This document shows, piece after piece, positions 24,101 to 33,989 of a stretch of 64,000 bases of DNA. The DNA comes from Arctopsyche grandis. Lineage: Eukaryota > Arthropoda > Insecta > Trichoptera > Hydropsychidae. How positions within the stretch are numbered: position 1 is the stretch's first letter; every line of letters begins with the position of its first letter. The position numbers were made by a program, and so were the translations under genes. The stretch is taken from positions 21,419,839 to 21,483,838 of the forward strand of contig NC_135356.1 in NCBI RefSeq assembly GCF_051622035.1, given 5' to 3'. Below the pieces are notes generated by a model. The model was not told the DNA's origin, did not search any database, and saw only the letters and a program-made list of their open reading frames with translations.

Positions 24101-27100
24101 ATTTTACTATTCTTAAAAAGCTAAAATATATAGCTATATATTTTACTATTCTTAAAAAGCTAATAAAAGCTAATATACTTTACTTGCTACTTTTTAATAT
24201 TTATATAAATAAAAAGATATTAAATTGAAAAAAAAATACATCATATGTTCCGGGATTCCGGGAATCCCGAGAACGACCTCGAATTCCGTTCCATGTCCCG
24301 GGAATTGAAAAAGTATGGGAAATCAGAAACCCTAGTGCCAATACATCTTCATCAATAGAGAAATAAAACAAATTCCCCAAAATACAAAAATATATCCGTC
24401 CCTTACTTAGGTGTGATATTAATTTTATTGTTTTTTTTACAACAAATTTTATTGCGGGATTAGAATATTTCATAAATTTGTATGTATGTACGTATAACTG
24501 CTGTATATGTAAGTTATATTTAAATAACCAGAGCACTTGTAAAAACTATTATACGAAAATGTATTATTTATTTATTTATTTTAAACAGACCATTGTGGCA
24601 TAACAGGAATTCCTAAAGCGCCACAATGGTCAAAAAAATATAACACAAAAAAGAAAAAAAAACAAAATAACAATTAAACATAAACATAAATACATTCATA
24701 CATAAACATAAAAAATATTATATATGCAACTTAAATATACTTTTATCTCATCTATATAGTGATATTCCTCTCCGGTAAATTCTTATACGTGATCAGAAAT
24801 CCAGCCGGCAACGTTTTAGTTGAAGTGTTCAGATGCATAGGGGTATGTATCATACACATACATATGTACATATAATGTTCAATAACAACTTTTGAAAGTT
24901 TCCCAAATAAAATCCTTGATTTTTCAGCACGCCATCTCCCGTCGCAGAAAGTTGAAGAAACAAGAAATGAGAAATCATTGGTTGGAGTACGCCGACGACG
25001 AGTATGATGATGTCTTTATTAATGACATAAAGTGTGCTCTGAAAGTGCTGCTTCTCTTCATACCTCTTCCCGTGTTCTGGGCTCTGTTCGATCAACAGGT
25101 ACTTAGGAATTTCTATTGATGACACGAAAAGGTTAAACGCATATGTTAAGAGGGCTGTATACCCGAAATCTTAATTTTGTTGCCATTCCTTTCTTCGATA
25201 TATATATTGAGTAAATGCGACAATATATATCAATATATATATTGAGTGAATGCGACAGTTGTGCCTCGATCAGATTATGCCTATTTTAAATCGACAAAAT
25301 CGAGGTGTCGTATTCTCCATTTTTCTCCGCCGAAACTGAACCAATTTAAAAAAAAATTCATCATCGGTATGAGAAAGATATTTTCTATGTTTGTGTGCTC
25401 GTATTTTTCTAAGAATCAACCCTTAAATAAGCACGCTGGACTCTTTTCGTGGGTGTAAAAATGAGGCGATTTTATAGATGTTTGGCGGCTCCTAGCTCCT
25501 ATAAAAAATAACTAATCAAAAAAAATAAAATCACAGAAACATGCTAATGATGGATATCCATAGCATATTAAAAAATAATTTCTCTAGTGCCATAATTGAG
25601 GAAGGGAGAAGTGTAATACGTTTGTATGGACAAGGCGCTGGTGTCCAGCCCTTGCTGGACTGAATCCATGAAACTGCCAATTACACATAATCGGCAAAAA
25701 ATTGACGTTACCGAATTCACGTATTCGGTTAATTCTTTGCCGTTTACACGTAATCGAAGGCTGTTTAATTTATTTGTAGGGATCTCGATGGACGTTCCAA
25801 GCGACTCGGATGAATGGCGACTTAGGTGGATTCATACTCAAGCCTGATCAAATGCAAGTGGTCAACCCATTACTTATATTGATATTCATTCCTCTGTTCG
25901 AAGTGGTATGTATCATTTTACACATAATATAAACTGTTTTAAATAAAAATAATAGTGAGAGTTCATATACATATATGTATGTAATACCAGGCCTAATTTA
26001 AATTTTAAATCATGCATATTTAATATCATTACAAATTTATATTTATCAACAATATCTGAACTCCTGTAAATATTTTCAGGCGATATATCCTGCTCTCAAG
26101 TGGTGTAAAATAATAAGGAAACCCTTACATAAAATGATCTTGGGCGGTATGCTGGCTGCCGTTGCATTTATCATCTCAGCTGTCGTCGAAATCGAACTAG
26201 AGGTTAGTATTTATATTTTACATAAAAAATATCCCAGATGTGTTTAAACAGCTTTAGTAAATTTTTCCAACAACTCTTATCAGTATATTTTAATTTAAAA
26301 AAAGATTACTTTTTGTGGGAAAGAGTGGGTAAGCTATTCAAGGAAGAGTTTGTTAACTGTACCCAATATCCAGATATTCATTTTTATTTAATATTTGGAG
26401 TAACATATCTAAGGTCTGGCCAGCAACAAAGCCTGTGATAGAACTATTACAGAAAGCATTACATGCTAACCAGTGACCTATGTTGCTGATTTAATGGTAT
26501 AAATTTTGGTATCTGTGATTCAGTATCCAAATCAAGAGTTTCGGGGAATAGGTAGTATGTCGAAAAAGTCCACACACAAAACTGAAGTGAAGATGTGTGG
26601 TCTAATTCAGATAATATATATAACTCTACATAGTTTCATATATATGTACATAGTCCCATTAACGATCTCCATAATGCTTCCAGAAAACGTATCCGGTGCT
26701 TCCTGGTGCTGGCGGAAGTCATCTCAGAATGTACAATGGCTACGATTGTGATCTAAAAGTGACGTCCACCGTAATTGACGACGAATATACGTTTATGTTG
26801 AAAGCATTATCAGCTTATGAGAACAAGACGATTCCTGTCAACCAAGAGTTGATCTTAGATTACACGATAACACCGAGCGACAGTCAAAACTGTCCGAATT
26901 TCGTGCCTATTCCCTCTACACAATTCAAGCTCGAAGAGCGAACAGCTATATCACACTATATTTCGGACCTTGGAGATCCCGTAGTGTTTATCGATGAAAG
27001 TGACAAAAGCTCCAAAGGATACCCAGTAGTTAGGTATGTGATATATGGGTCTATATACCGGAATGTGAAATTACCGAAAACGCAAATATTGGAAGGCAAA

Positions 27101-30100
27101 GATCAAAAATCGAAAGATCTTAAGTCGAAATATCAAAAAAAGGGTGCACTCACTGAATTTGCGCGAGCAGGATACAACAGGAACAAGAGGAACAGGCTTT
27201 TCCTCCCGTATTAATGTGCGCGCGCATTAATACGGGAGGAAAAGCCTGTTCCTCTTGTTCCTGTTGTATCCTGCTCGCGCAAATTAAGTGAGTATGTACC
27301 GTTTACCATGCACCATTTTTTTTTGATCTTTCGACTTAATATCTTTCGATTTTCGATCTTTGCCTTCCGATATTTGCGTTTTCGGTAATTTCACATTCCG
27401 GCTCGTCACGGAGACCGGTGATATATGTATGTATTTATATTATCTACCTACTAGATAAAGTATCCAGTAATTTTGGATTCAAGTTCATATAATTAAAGCA
27501 TTTCTTCAATTATTAAATGAATTAAAATTAAAGGGGTTATATTCACATATGCTGCACTGGAGCGATTCGTTTATTGATGTTTTAAGTTATCATTAGAGGT
27601 AGGATATAGTCATTGTTCAATTGATGTAAATCCTTTGTAAAAAAGGTTCGGCAAACCTTTAACAATGCATTTACAACATTTGAAAAATAAACGGCACCTT
27701 GGCTATCCTACCTCTAGTTATCATATAAATCATTATTAGTAGAGGTAGGATAGTCACAGTGCTATCCATTGTTCCATTGTTGTAAATCCTTTGTAAAAAA
27801 GGTTCGGCAAACCTTTAACAATGCATTTACAACCTTGGAACAATGCGCGGCACCTTCTGGGTCCGGTGACTAATTATTAGTAAATAGTATACGTGAAAAA
27901 CGGTGTTTAACCCTTTGAGTGCTGCCGTCTTTTCTGTTGAAAGCCTGCCACGCTGAAAATTTCGCCAATATATCTAACTACTAGAATTATTATTAGTTGT
28001 TTTATTATTATTATCAAAATGTTTTCTCTAATAATTCGAATAATATTAATAAATTAGTGTTGTGCCCGTTGATATTGCAACGGGTGGTTTCGGAAAAATA
28101 ATTGATACGTGAATTAGGATAAAGTTATTAACGTAAAATAATAATAATAATATTGTCATCGTAAATTGGAACCGAAGTCAGAATTGAAATAGGAATCGGT
28201 AACTAAAATAGTAAGTGCTGACGTATTTTATGTTGAAAGCCCGCCACGCTGAAAATTTCGCCAACATTTCTAACTAGAATTATTTAGAAATCCGATAGAA
28301 AGCAGGTATAAAAATTGCAGCTAATCCAAACAAACCCTAGATCACTACCTAGATTTCAAGTTTTTTAAGGTGTGTTTAGAATCTCTAATATATCTTGCAT
28401 CAATATAAAATAAAAAAAAGATGTCTATTAATTAGTGTATTTTTCCAAAACTAGTTCCATCTTTTTCATTGTCATTAAAACGTAATGAATGCTCACAATC
28501 TTAATGCCGAGCTACAATCTATGTAAAATACTCGGCAGTTAGGGATTTCCATCGTGTAATTCTGTTATGGTTATAAATTCAGAAATTTCGGTGTCAACTA
28601 GTCTTTATAAACATTGAAACGGATTACACGACCCTTGTTCAATGCATTTTTTTTCAATGCTACCTTTAAAGGCTTAGCAGGTAGTATTCTTGTTTACTTT
28701 GTACATTCAAAATTTACAACGCCTATCGGCGTATTTCAGGCCCATGAACTTGTCAGCAAAATGCGTTGACCAGGCATTTTAGGCATTTTAGTCTTGTTTT
28801 ATAAAGTTTTTGGTTCTCTTTCATGACCACAGATCTTAGGTTTCAAGGCTAATCGATTTCTTTATATTTAGACTTTTGAAAAACTTCGATGGAGAAATTA
28901 CGTTCGAAGACAAAAATACCGAAAAAGTCATCCTGATATCAAACAACAACATAACCTATCGACACGACATGGTACCTTCTAAATTTGACATCTTACACGA
29001 TGGTAAGTTGATTAAGTCGGATGAAGTACTGGAGCTAGGTGGCGTATACTCCATCATTATTACCAAAAAGCCTGAAGGCGATTACGTAAGTGTATCTTTA
29101 CTTTCATTCATTCATAAATGATTAATAAAAATTCGGATGTGACCAACCCATGACTTTATGTATGAATTTGAGGAATATAAGAAGGTCACAAAACAAAATT
29201 CGATATTGAACCGTACATACACATTCACACATACCGGCAGCATTTTGAAATACTAATTACAGCATTTTTGATACAAATTGAGCGCAAATGTATGGAAACT
29301 TGCACAAGACAAAAGTTGTACTTCCGATTGTCGGATTTTGTCCGAATTTTTTATTACTTAAAATCACTATAATTATTATACAAATTAAATATCAAAAAAA
29401 TAAAAATAATTTAAAAGGTCAAAATAAAATAATGAAATACAGTTTAAAAAAAATATTACTTCCGGTTTACGAATTATAACCAAAACCTTATCAGCTCTAA
29501 GTTAGTACATAATGAATTCAAATATACATTTTCAGCTTGATACGTTCAGGGGTGTGGAAATAGTAGTGGCGACAACATTTTTGACCTTTCTAAGAGGAAA
29601 AAATCCCACTTCCGGTTTTTAAAATTTAATAACTTTTTTTTTATTTTCCTCACATTAATACAAGAATTACACTTGAATTTTTTCGTGAAGATCACACGTG
29701 TTTGAGAGGTCGAAAAAAATAGTGGAAGAAAAATTGAACAAGAGTAAACTGCCACTTCCGGTTGACGGATGCTTACCAAATTTTATACATAAATTGGTAT
29801 TAAGCTTTAACTGATAGATATGAAATTTTAGTTCAATTAACTAAAAGATTTCTGAGAACAACATGAAAAAACCTCGATTCTCTAAGGTAAAAGTACTACT
29901 TCCGCTTCAGATAAAAATATTTAAAAAATATTAGGTTATTAAATTTATAATTTCTATTACATGTGAAAAAATGTCAGGGCGATTCAGTAAGCGGTTTGGG
30001 AGATAATTTAATTCAAAAACTTAACAAAAAGGGGACACCTATAATATAAGGGGAGGTACCATTTCCGGTCAACTTGAAATTTAAAAAAAAAATTACGTCG

Positions 30101-32206
30101 TGTCCATAAAAATCCCCAAAATACACAGACACATATACAACACACACACTTTTCTAAACCATGAAAACGTGATCAGTGATCGATTCCGAGTTCAAATCAG
30201 TCATAATTTCCGCATGATAGCAATACTTCATCTTTTGTTACTACGTGCATATTATAATACACAGATGAAGTAAAAATACATACCTTTCCACCACAGGGCT
30301 ATAACATCGTGGAGCTGTCGCCGCCAAATTCAGTGCACATGTTGTTGCTGCTGCCGCAGTACATCATCCTTACCATGGGTGAGGTTATGTTTTCGGTGAC
30401 TGGACTCGAATTTTCATTCACCCAAGCTCCAGCTTCCATGAAATCCGTACTCACGGCTGGTTGGCTACTCACCGTAGCTTTCGGTAACTTGATTGTAGTC
30501 ATCGTAGCCGAGTCCAAAGGATTCAGCAGTCAGGTAAATTTCAAACATACATATGCGCATACATACATATGTATAAATATATGTATGTATGTATGCACAT
30601 CACGAGATCACATGAAATTTTATTCTACAATGAATATTATATACATATTTACACATGTAAACATATCTGTCATGCAAAGAAAAAAGTATATAATTTGAAA
30701 ACTAGTCTAGATTAATTTGATTTGAATAAAATACTCAAAAATTCAGCATAAATAAAAATATTATACAATTTAACTAAACTAAATTTAAAATAATTCACAC
30801 CTAAGGAAAATTTTTCGATTTTAATGCTTCAGTTATAGTTGGTCCGCTGTTGGAAGTCATTTAGGAAAAAAATACGTACATGCTGTCGCTTACACCGCTT
30901 CTTGATCAATATCATTTCGTACAGCATTTTACGTGCGAAATGCTATTGGTCGAGATGGGGGTGTTTGGGAAGGTGACTGGAAAAATGCACTCGTGATAGT
31001 TGCACTCTCAAAACATCCAAACTTTCAAAGATGCTCATGGAGAACTAACGCAATAGAATTTCACATAAAAGCGTCAAGGGGTATTTGTATGTTATCCAAG
31101 GGTGCTAACCTTTTTTTATGGAATTCTATTGCGTAAGTTATTTTTGAGCGCATTTAAAAAATTAGGACTTCTCGAAATTGCGCCACCATTCAGTGCAATT
31201 TAGTGCATCTTTCCGGGAACCGTAAGGGACGTGTACGTTTTATCCAAGTGTCTTCCTACAGCGGATGGACTGTAGTAAAGGTGTTTCAAAAGTGGTTCAC
31301 TTAATATTTTATTTGTTGAAAGATCGTTTGTATAATCTTTGTGAAATCCTTTATGATGAAAAGGTGATTCTTTCGATGATTATGAAATTTAAAATTCCAA
31401 CATATGATATATGTACATAATATATAATATGTTGGAATTTTATAGTTCGTTGACGTCTTTAATTATGTTTTTAGCAATTTTTTTGAAATCTCCCTTCTCC
31501 CTTTGTAGTTTCTAATTACGATTTGTCCTAATGTGTATTTTGATTTGGAAATATAAAATTTCAGGTCGATGAATTCTTCCTGTTTGCCGGCCTTATGATT
31601 CTTGACATGATCATCTTCTGGCTGATGACGTTGAAGTACGAATATGTGGACATTACGCCGACAGAGATCGAAGATGTGCCAGAAAAACCCCCACTTCCTT
31701 CGAGCGATTTTCCGGAAAGGAAAAAAGAAAGCATTGTTGCAACAGTGACGAAACCGGGCGATAATAAAACGGACGACAGTAAAACGGGCGACAATAAAAC
31801 GGACGACAAGAAAACGGACGACAGTAAAACGGACGACAGTAAAACGGACGACAAGAAAACGGACGACAGTAAAACGGACGACAGTAAAACGGACGACAGT
31901 AAAACGGACGACAGTAAAACGGACGACAAGAAAACGGACGACAGTAAAACGGACGACAAGAAAACGGAAGAAAATAAAGCGGACGACAATAAAACGGATG
32001 ACAGTAAAACGGTCGACAGTAAAACGGACGACAATAAAACGGACGATAATAAAACGGACAATAGTAAGATGGCCGATAATAAAGCAGATGTCAGTAAAAT
32101 GGACGATAATAAAACGGACAATACTAAGATGGTTGATGATAAAATTGACGATAATAAAACAAATGATACTAAAAAGGACGTTGATAAGACGGACGAATCT
32201 TACTAA
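12841..32206 (+). CDS. Proton-coupled oligopeptide transporter 1 (SLC15/POT, yin-like), 14 exons
   Basis: A membrane symporter of the POT/PTR2 family importing di- and tripeptides with H+. Exons: 12841-12889, 19261-19295, 21236-21314, 21384-21525, 21598-21684, 23195-23469, 24760-24842, 24928-25098, 25780-25905, 26080-26202, 26684-27033, 28872-29085, 30297-30533, 31565-32206; all GT..AG, phases join to 870 residues. TM1 carries the E43xxE46R47 proton-coupling motif ([13 protein letters not shown]); His77 (IYHVF) matches the key TM2 histidine of animal PepT1; PTR2 signatures [14 protein letters not shown] and [14 protein letters not shown] follow. After TM9 (residues about 370-388), residues 391-578 form the large extracellular domain of animal PepTs; TM10-12 are in exons 13-14. 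Residues 723-867 are a KTDD-type tail, absent from typical family members. The neighbour downstream is a paralogue in the same orientation. Confidence 0.95.
14190..14400 (+). repeat. Repeat of the 7180-7500 family in transporter 1 intron 1
   Basis: It shares AAAATCGCGAATACGGAATAT, CTCGAGTTCTCGTTAGTA, GGCTGCCAGATGTTCCG and GAGATTTTAGTGACTT with the copies at 7180, 39020, 40700 and 48945. A Helitron-like segment (CGCCGTCTATTGAA ... TTTATATGTAGGTAG) follows at 14522-14600. Confidence 0.5.
15031..15231. repeat. Large inverted repeat with (TA)n centre
   Basis: Arms of about 60-69 bp: ACTGAACGATGGATACTGTC ... TTAATATTTAAATATTA on the left is the exact complement of the right arm, separated by roughly 70 bp of (TA)n. 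A single arm with the same flank recurs at 58956-59016. It could extrude as a cruciform. Confidence 0.8.
15240..15391 (+). pseudogene. RTE-like LINE C-terminal fragment with (GAT)n tail
   Basis: One frame reads [18 protein letters not shown], then [20 protein letters not shown] and a stop at about 15368, followed by GATGATGAT repeats. This GRPxxRWxxEI ... CWRGLxPAV pattern is the C-terminal end of RTE-type LINE polyproteins. The same end occurs on the minus strand at 59073-59345. Confidence 0.65.
15831..15886 (+). mobile_element. Helitron-like 3' terminus (CATCGGG hairpin)
   Basis: CCATCCGATGATATTTCATCGGGCACAACATTAG|T: a hairpin close to the 3' end and a CTAG-like terminus (here ATTAG) before T. 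The same end recurs at 48460-48490 and, in inverted orientation, at 478-512 and 33995-34030. Confidence 0.55.
16674..17029. mobile_element. Palindromic MITE family 2, copy 1
   Basis: It starts CGGGACCGAAAGTGAAACGC and ends with the complement. The interior keeps GCGCGAGCAGGATACAACAG and GAGGAAAAGCC-type blocks shared with 20586-20945 and 27048-27417. No coding content. Confidence 0.7.
18283..18750 (+). mobile_element. Helitron-like segment split by two tandem hAT-type MITEs
   Basis: CGCCATCTATTGAA ... TGTAGGTAGGTAGTTTTTACTTATAAT, interrupted, then ACACCCAATGAAATTTCCATCGGG. The same element is uninterrupted (inverted) at 33995-34125. Two inserts, 18377-18549 and 18558-18710, are each bounded by CTTATAAT (18369-18376, 18550-18557, 18711-18718). 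They start TAGAG and share AAAAAAAAGGTTC and CTGGGTCC-type ends with the MITEs at 27594-27872. Confidence 0.75.
19008..19212 (-). mobile_element. 3' UTR fragment of a Jockey-like LINE
   Basis: TTTTTGATTTTTAAATGCTT through GGAAAAAGAGCTCAAAAACC is nearly the same as 61713-61938, where it lies downstream of a minus-strand reverse transcriptase frame. So this is a second, severely 5'-truncated copy. It lies 48 bp before exon 2 of transporter 1. Confidence 0.75.
20048..20266 (-). mobile_element. Helitron-like element, complete short copy
   Basis: On the minus strand it starts TCTAATATATAATTTTGAAA and ends CGAAGAGAAG-type... specifically GAGAGAAGCCGGGTAAAAACACTAG before T. TC start, CTAG end and insertion next to T fit Helitron rules. 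Same family as 41090-41285, 43410-44106 and 51188-51395. Confidence 0.6.
20586..20945. mobile_element. Palindromic MITE family 2, copy 2
   Basis: ATCGAAAGGTCGAAA at 20602 pairs with TTTCGACCTTTCGAT near 20922-20936. The interior repeats GGAGGAAAAGCCTGTTCCTC and CTGCTCGCGCAAATTAAGTG as in 27048-27417. Confidence 0.65.
21685..23194. other. Transporter 1 intron 5, no recognised element
   Basis: 1.5 kb of AT-rich intron with TACATATACATATATACA microsatellite near 22015-22070. Apart from this I see no repeat family, TIR pair or coding segment. Confidence 0.4.
23539..24337. mobile_element. Candidate TIR element in transporter 1 intron 6
   Basis: It begins TAGGGTTTCTG and ends CAGAAACCCTA. Near both ends are clusters of CCGGGA/TCCCGG motifs (AATTCCCGGAAATTC on the left; TCCGGGATTCCGGGAATCCC on the right). 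About 800 bp, no long frame. The target duplication is not clear. Confidence 0.5.
24563..24720 (-). mobile_element. Probable LINE 3' end with (TAAA)n tail, minus strand
   Basis: TTTATTTATTTATTTTAAACAG at the left reads on the minus strand as a TAAATAAA tail. Similar TTTATTTATTGAAAAAT-AACAGACAA segments occur at 43657 and 44367. It holds a small hairpin: CCATTGTGGC ... GCCACAATGG. Confidence 0.4.
25146..25653 (+). mobile_element. TTAA MITE family 1, copy B, in transporter 1 intron 8
   Basis: TTAA (25146-25149) then GAGGGCTGTATACCCGAAAT; the right end GGTGTCCAGCCC at 25640 has lost its last bases and TTAA. Body colinear with 52111-52600. It fills most of the 681-bp intron and ends about 125 bp before exon 9. 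Confidence 0.75.
27048..27417. mobile_element. Palindromic MITE family 2, copy 3, 14 bp after a splice donor
   Basis: GTGATATATG occurs at 27038-27047 and 27418-27427 as target duplication. The insert is an almost perfect palindrome: GGAATGTGAAATTACCGAAA on the left, its complement on the right, and a central GCGCGCGC-like turn around 27215. The donor of exon 11 is at 27034, so only 14 intron bases precede the element. Confidence 0.8.
27586..27880. mobile_element. Two adjacent hAT-type MITEs with exact 8-bp duplications
   Basis: Copy 1: 27594-27716, TAGAGGTAGGATA ... TATCCTACCTCTA, flanked by GTTATCAT (27586-27593 and 27717-27724). Copy 2: 27740-27872, TAGAGGTAGGATAGTCAC ... GTGACTA, flanked by ATTATTAG (27732-27739 and 27873-27880). 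Both hold AAAAAAGGTTCGGCAAACCT, a GGTT-GGCAA-ACC hairpin. A fragment of the family is at 61168-61235. Confidence 0.8.
27905..28290. repeat. Direct repeat pair and Helitron-like end in transporter 1 intron 11
   Basis: GTTGAAAGCC(T/C)GCCACGCTG and the next 30 bases occur at about 27938 and 28230. Between them, 28058-28100 reads on the minus strand as CCGTTGCAATATCAACGGGC, then ACAACACTA: a hairpin next to a CTA-type end, as in Helitrons. A matching end is at 32928-32965. Confidence 0.5.
29320..30075. repeat. Diverged tandem array with ACTTCCGGTT every ~146 bp
   Basis: ACTTCCG(G/A/C)(T)T-type motifs occur at 29320, 29458, 29608, 29754, 29898 and 30061 (the last as ATTTCCGG), spacings 138, 150, 146, 144 and 163. 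Surrounding words such as GGTCGAAAAAAATAGTGG / GTGGCGACAACATTTTTGACC recur loosely. It looks like six old units of a satellite or transposon-internal repeat inside intron 12. Confidence 0.6.
30930..31230. mobile_element. MITE family 3 copy in transporter 1 intron 13
   Basis: GGTGACTGG... through CCGGGAACC. The middle has an inverted pair: AACTAACGCAATAGAATTTCAC and GGAATTCTATTGCGTAAGTT. The same element is inverted at 46760-46985 and shorter at 63630-63800. Confidence 0.65.
31391..31441. repeat. Short perfect hairpin in transporter 1 intron 13
   Basis: AAAATTCCAACATAT at 31391-31405 is the exact complement of ATATGTTGGAATTTT at 31427-31441. It sits 120 bp before the last exon. Confidence 0.6.
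31760..32194 (+). repeat. Coding 15-bp minisatellite making the KTDD tail of transporter 1
   Basis: 29 in-frame units of 15 bp (consensus GACAGTAAAACGGAC, i.e. D-S/N/K-K-T-D). Units 4-14 are almost identical and alternate AGT with AAG; from about unit 20 the units decay (NSKMA, VSKMD, NTKMV, DTKKD). The tail ends ESY and stop at 32206. The unit has no stop in any of the three antisense frames, which explains long antisense open frames here. Confidence 0.95.
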
Positions 32207-32587
32207 AATAAAAATCATCACTCAATTTGAAGACTTTTATAATTGAACCGCGCAGAAGCAACATGTGTCGACATGAAATACTGTCAAACAAAATCATATT
32301 CTTCAGCTTTTCACGACAATTTCATACTCGAATGTTGATACTTGTTTCTTTCTTGTGTGCGAGATTAAAAGACTCACCATTGTATTCTTATCATATGTAT
32401 TGTTAAGACATATGTATATGCTAATTATAATAAGAAATTTATAATTGCATTTTTTTTTCAAAATCTTTTCCGATTTATTTCTGTATTAAGACCTCTCCAA
32501 TATTCTTCCATCTGTCCTCAGTGGTGTAGTGGGGCGGGCGCGGCCTTCTACTTTTAAATGTAAAATATATATTTTTCGTTTCCAATA
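32207..32587. other. 3' flank of transporter 1
   Basis: AATAAA lies at 32207-32212, directly after the stop codon. A second variant signal ATTAAA occurs near 32365. No gene or repeat family recognised up to 32587. Confidence 0.4.
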
Positions 32588-32889
32588 TTAAGAGGGCTGG
32601 ACCCCAGCGCCTTGTCCATACAAACGTATTATACTTCTCCCTTCCTCTATGGCATTAGAGAAATTATTTTTTAATATGCTATGGATATCCACCATAAGGA
32701 TGTTTCATTTTTTTTTGATTAATTGAGTTTTTGATTTTTAGATTAATCAAAAAAAAAAAAAAAAAATTAAACATGCCCTTAATGGATATAATAGCATATT
32801 AAAAAATAATTTCTCTAGTGCCATAATTGAGGAAGGCAGAAGTTTAATACGTTTATGTGGACAAGGCGCTGGGGTCCAGCCCACTTCAA
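32588..32889. mobile_element. TTAA MITE family 1, copy C, palindromic form
   Basis: Both ends are the same terminus: TTAAGAGGGCTGGACCCCAG at the left, and on the right the inverse, ending GGGGTCCAGCCCACTT. The arms pair over about 140 bp around an A/T-rich loop at 32705-32765. TTCCAATATTAA flanks it on both sides. Confidence 0.75.
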
Positions 32890-32927
32890 AGAGGTTCCAA
32901 TATTAAATATATTATACTAGTGTTGTG

Positions 32928-33236
32928 TCCGTTGATTTAAACGGGTGGTTTCGGAAAGGAATTGATACATAAATTAAAATAAACTTATATGTTATATATA
33001 AATATAGTAAGGTAATTTATAGGCGCGCGCGCGCGTAATATTAATCTTAATAAAAAGTGCGCGCCTTACACGCTCTCAAATCTAACCCGTTCTAAATGAT
33101 GATTGAATGCGTGTATGTGTGTGTGTATATGTATCACCCGTCGCTCGGCCTGCGTCACACATGCCTGTCGTCGCTCGGTTTGACGTCACATAATGGCCAC
33201 AGTCTGGCACATACCCACATACATCGCGTCCGTTTA

Positions 33237-33310
<74 letters not shown>
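32928..33310. mobile_element. Helitron-like end (minus), GC-rich block and (TA)n
   Basis: CTAGTGTTGTGTCCGTTGAT at 32929 is the complement of an ACAACACTAG end with adjacent hairpin. It is followed by a block with CGCGCGCGCG at 33024 and CGTCGCTCGG(C/T) twice (33139, 33171); the same block recurs at 34340. (TA)n fills 33238-33305. Confidence 0.5.
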
Positions 33311-33311
<1 letters not shown>

Positions 33312-33424
33312 TTATTTATTGTAAATTTATATTTTCTAAAATATATTTGCAACAGTTGTACGATCGCATCATACGTGTATATAATTTATATTTTAACATA
33401 TGTATGTGCGACCACTTTTGCGAC

Positions 33425-33649
33425 ATGGAGGGAATCATCAATGATTCATCATTCATCAATCGACTTTTGAATGAATTCGACACGCCAAACCAACAATGGA
33501 ACAAAGTTGTTCACCAAAAATGTAGAAGAAAAGACGACTCTTGCACGTGCCACGATAATCGCTTATACACCAAACGTTTTCCTCCATCAGCAGAACCTCG
33601 CTCCTTCACTCAACATAAAATATTAAATTTTATTTTTATTTTTATTTAA
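33425..33649 (+). CDS. Unrecognised ORF, possible transposon ORF1 remnant
   Basis: In-frame from an internal ATG at 33425 it reads MEGIINDSSFINRLLNEFDT, then PNQQWNKVVHQKCRRKDDSC and a CxC-H-rich stretch before the stop. The composition is protein-like and unlike nearby frames, and the W-xx-V-xx-(K/R)-rich piece is reminiscent of retrotransposon gag/ORF1 proteins. There is no clear splice partner. I do not recognise it; it may be a relic. Confidence 0.25.
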   Translation: MEGIINDSSFINRLLNEFDTPNQQWNKVVHQKCRRKDDSCTCHDNRLYTKRFPPSAEPRSFTQHKILNFIFIFI

Positions 33650-33989
33650 ATAAACAACGTCGTCAAAACTACACTGTGCTTAAATTCGCCTCCAACACAT
33701 CTATTCTTCCTTGATCTATAACTGGCTGGACGAAGTCTTTACATACATACATACATACATAGATGCACATATGTACTTCTATAGATATTTTTTCAAAATT
33801 TCAAAAAACAATTTTAAATAGTTAGTTTTGTTTTAAAATCTCACATGGTATTTCACCATCAATTCTATGATTTTGTCATACGTTCTTCGTACCTAGCTAT
33901 AATTTTCCGACACATTTTTCGGAAATGTTCTTTCCTTTCGTAATGCAAATAATAAATTTATTAAAAAAAAAACTTTATGTTATCTACAT

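Noticed and set aside
31463-32221. 252-codon and 186-codon minus-strand frames across the minisatellite
   Set aside because: The 15-bp unit has no stop in any frame, so all antisense frames are open; the sense frame is joined by splice phase to the transporter.
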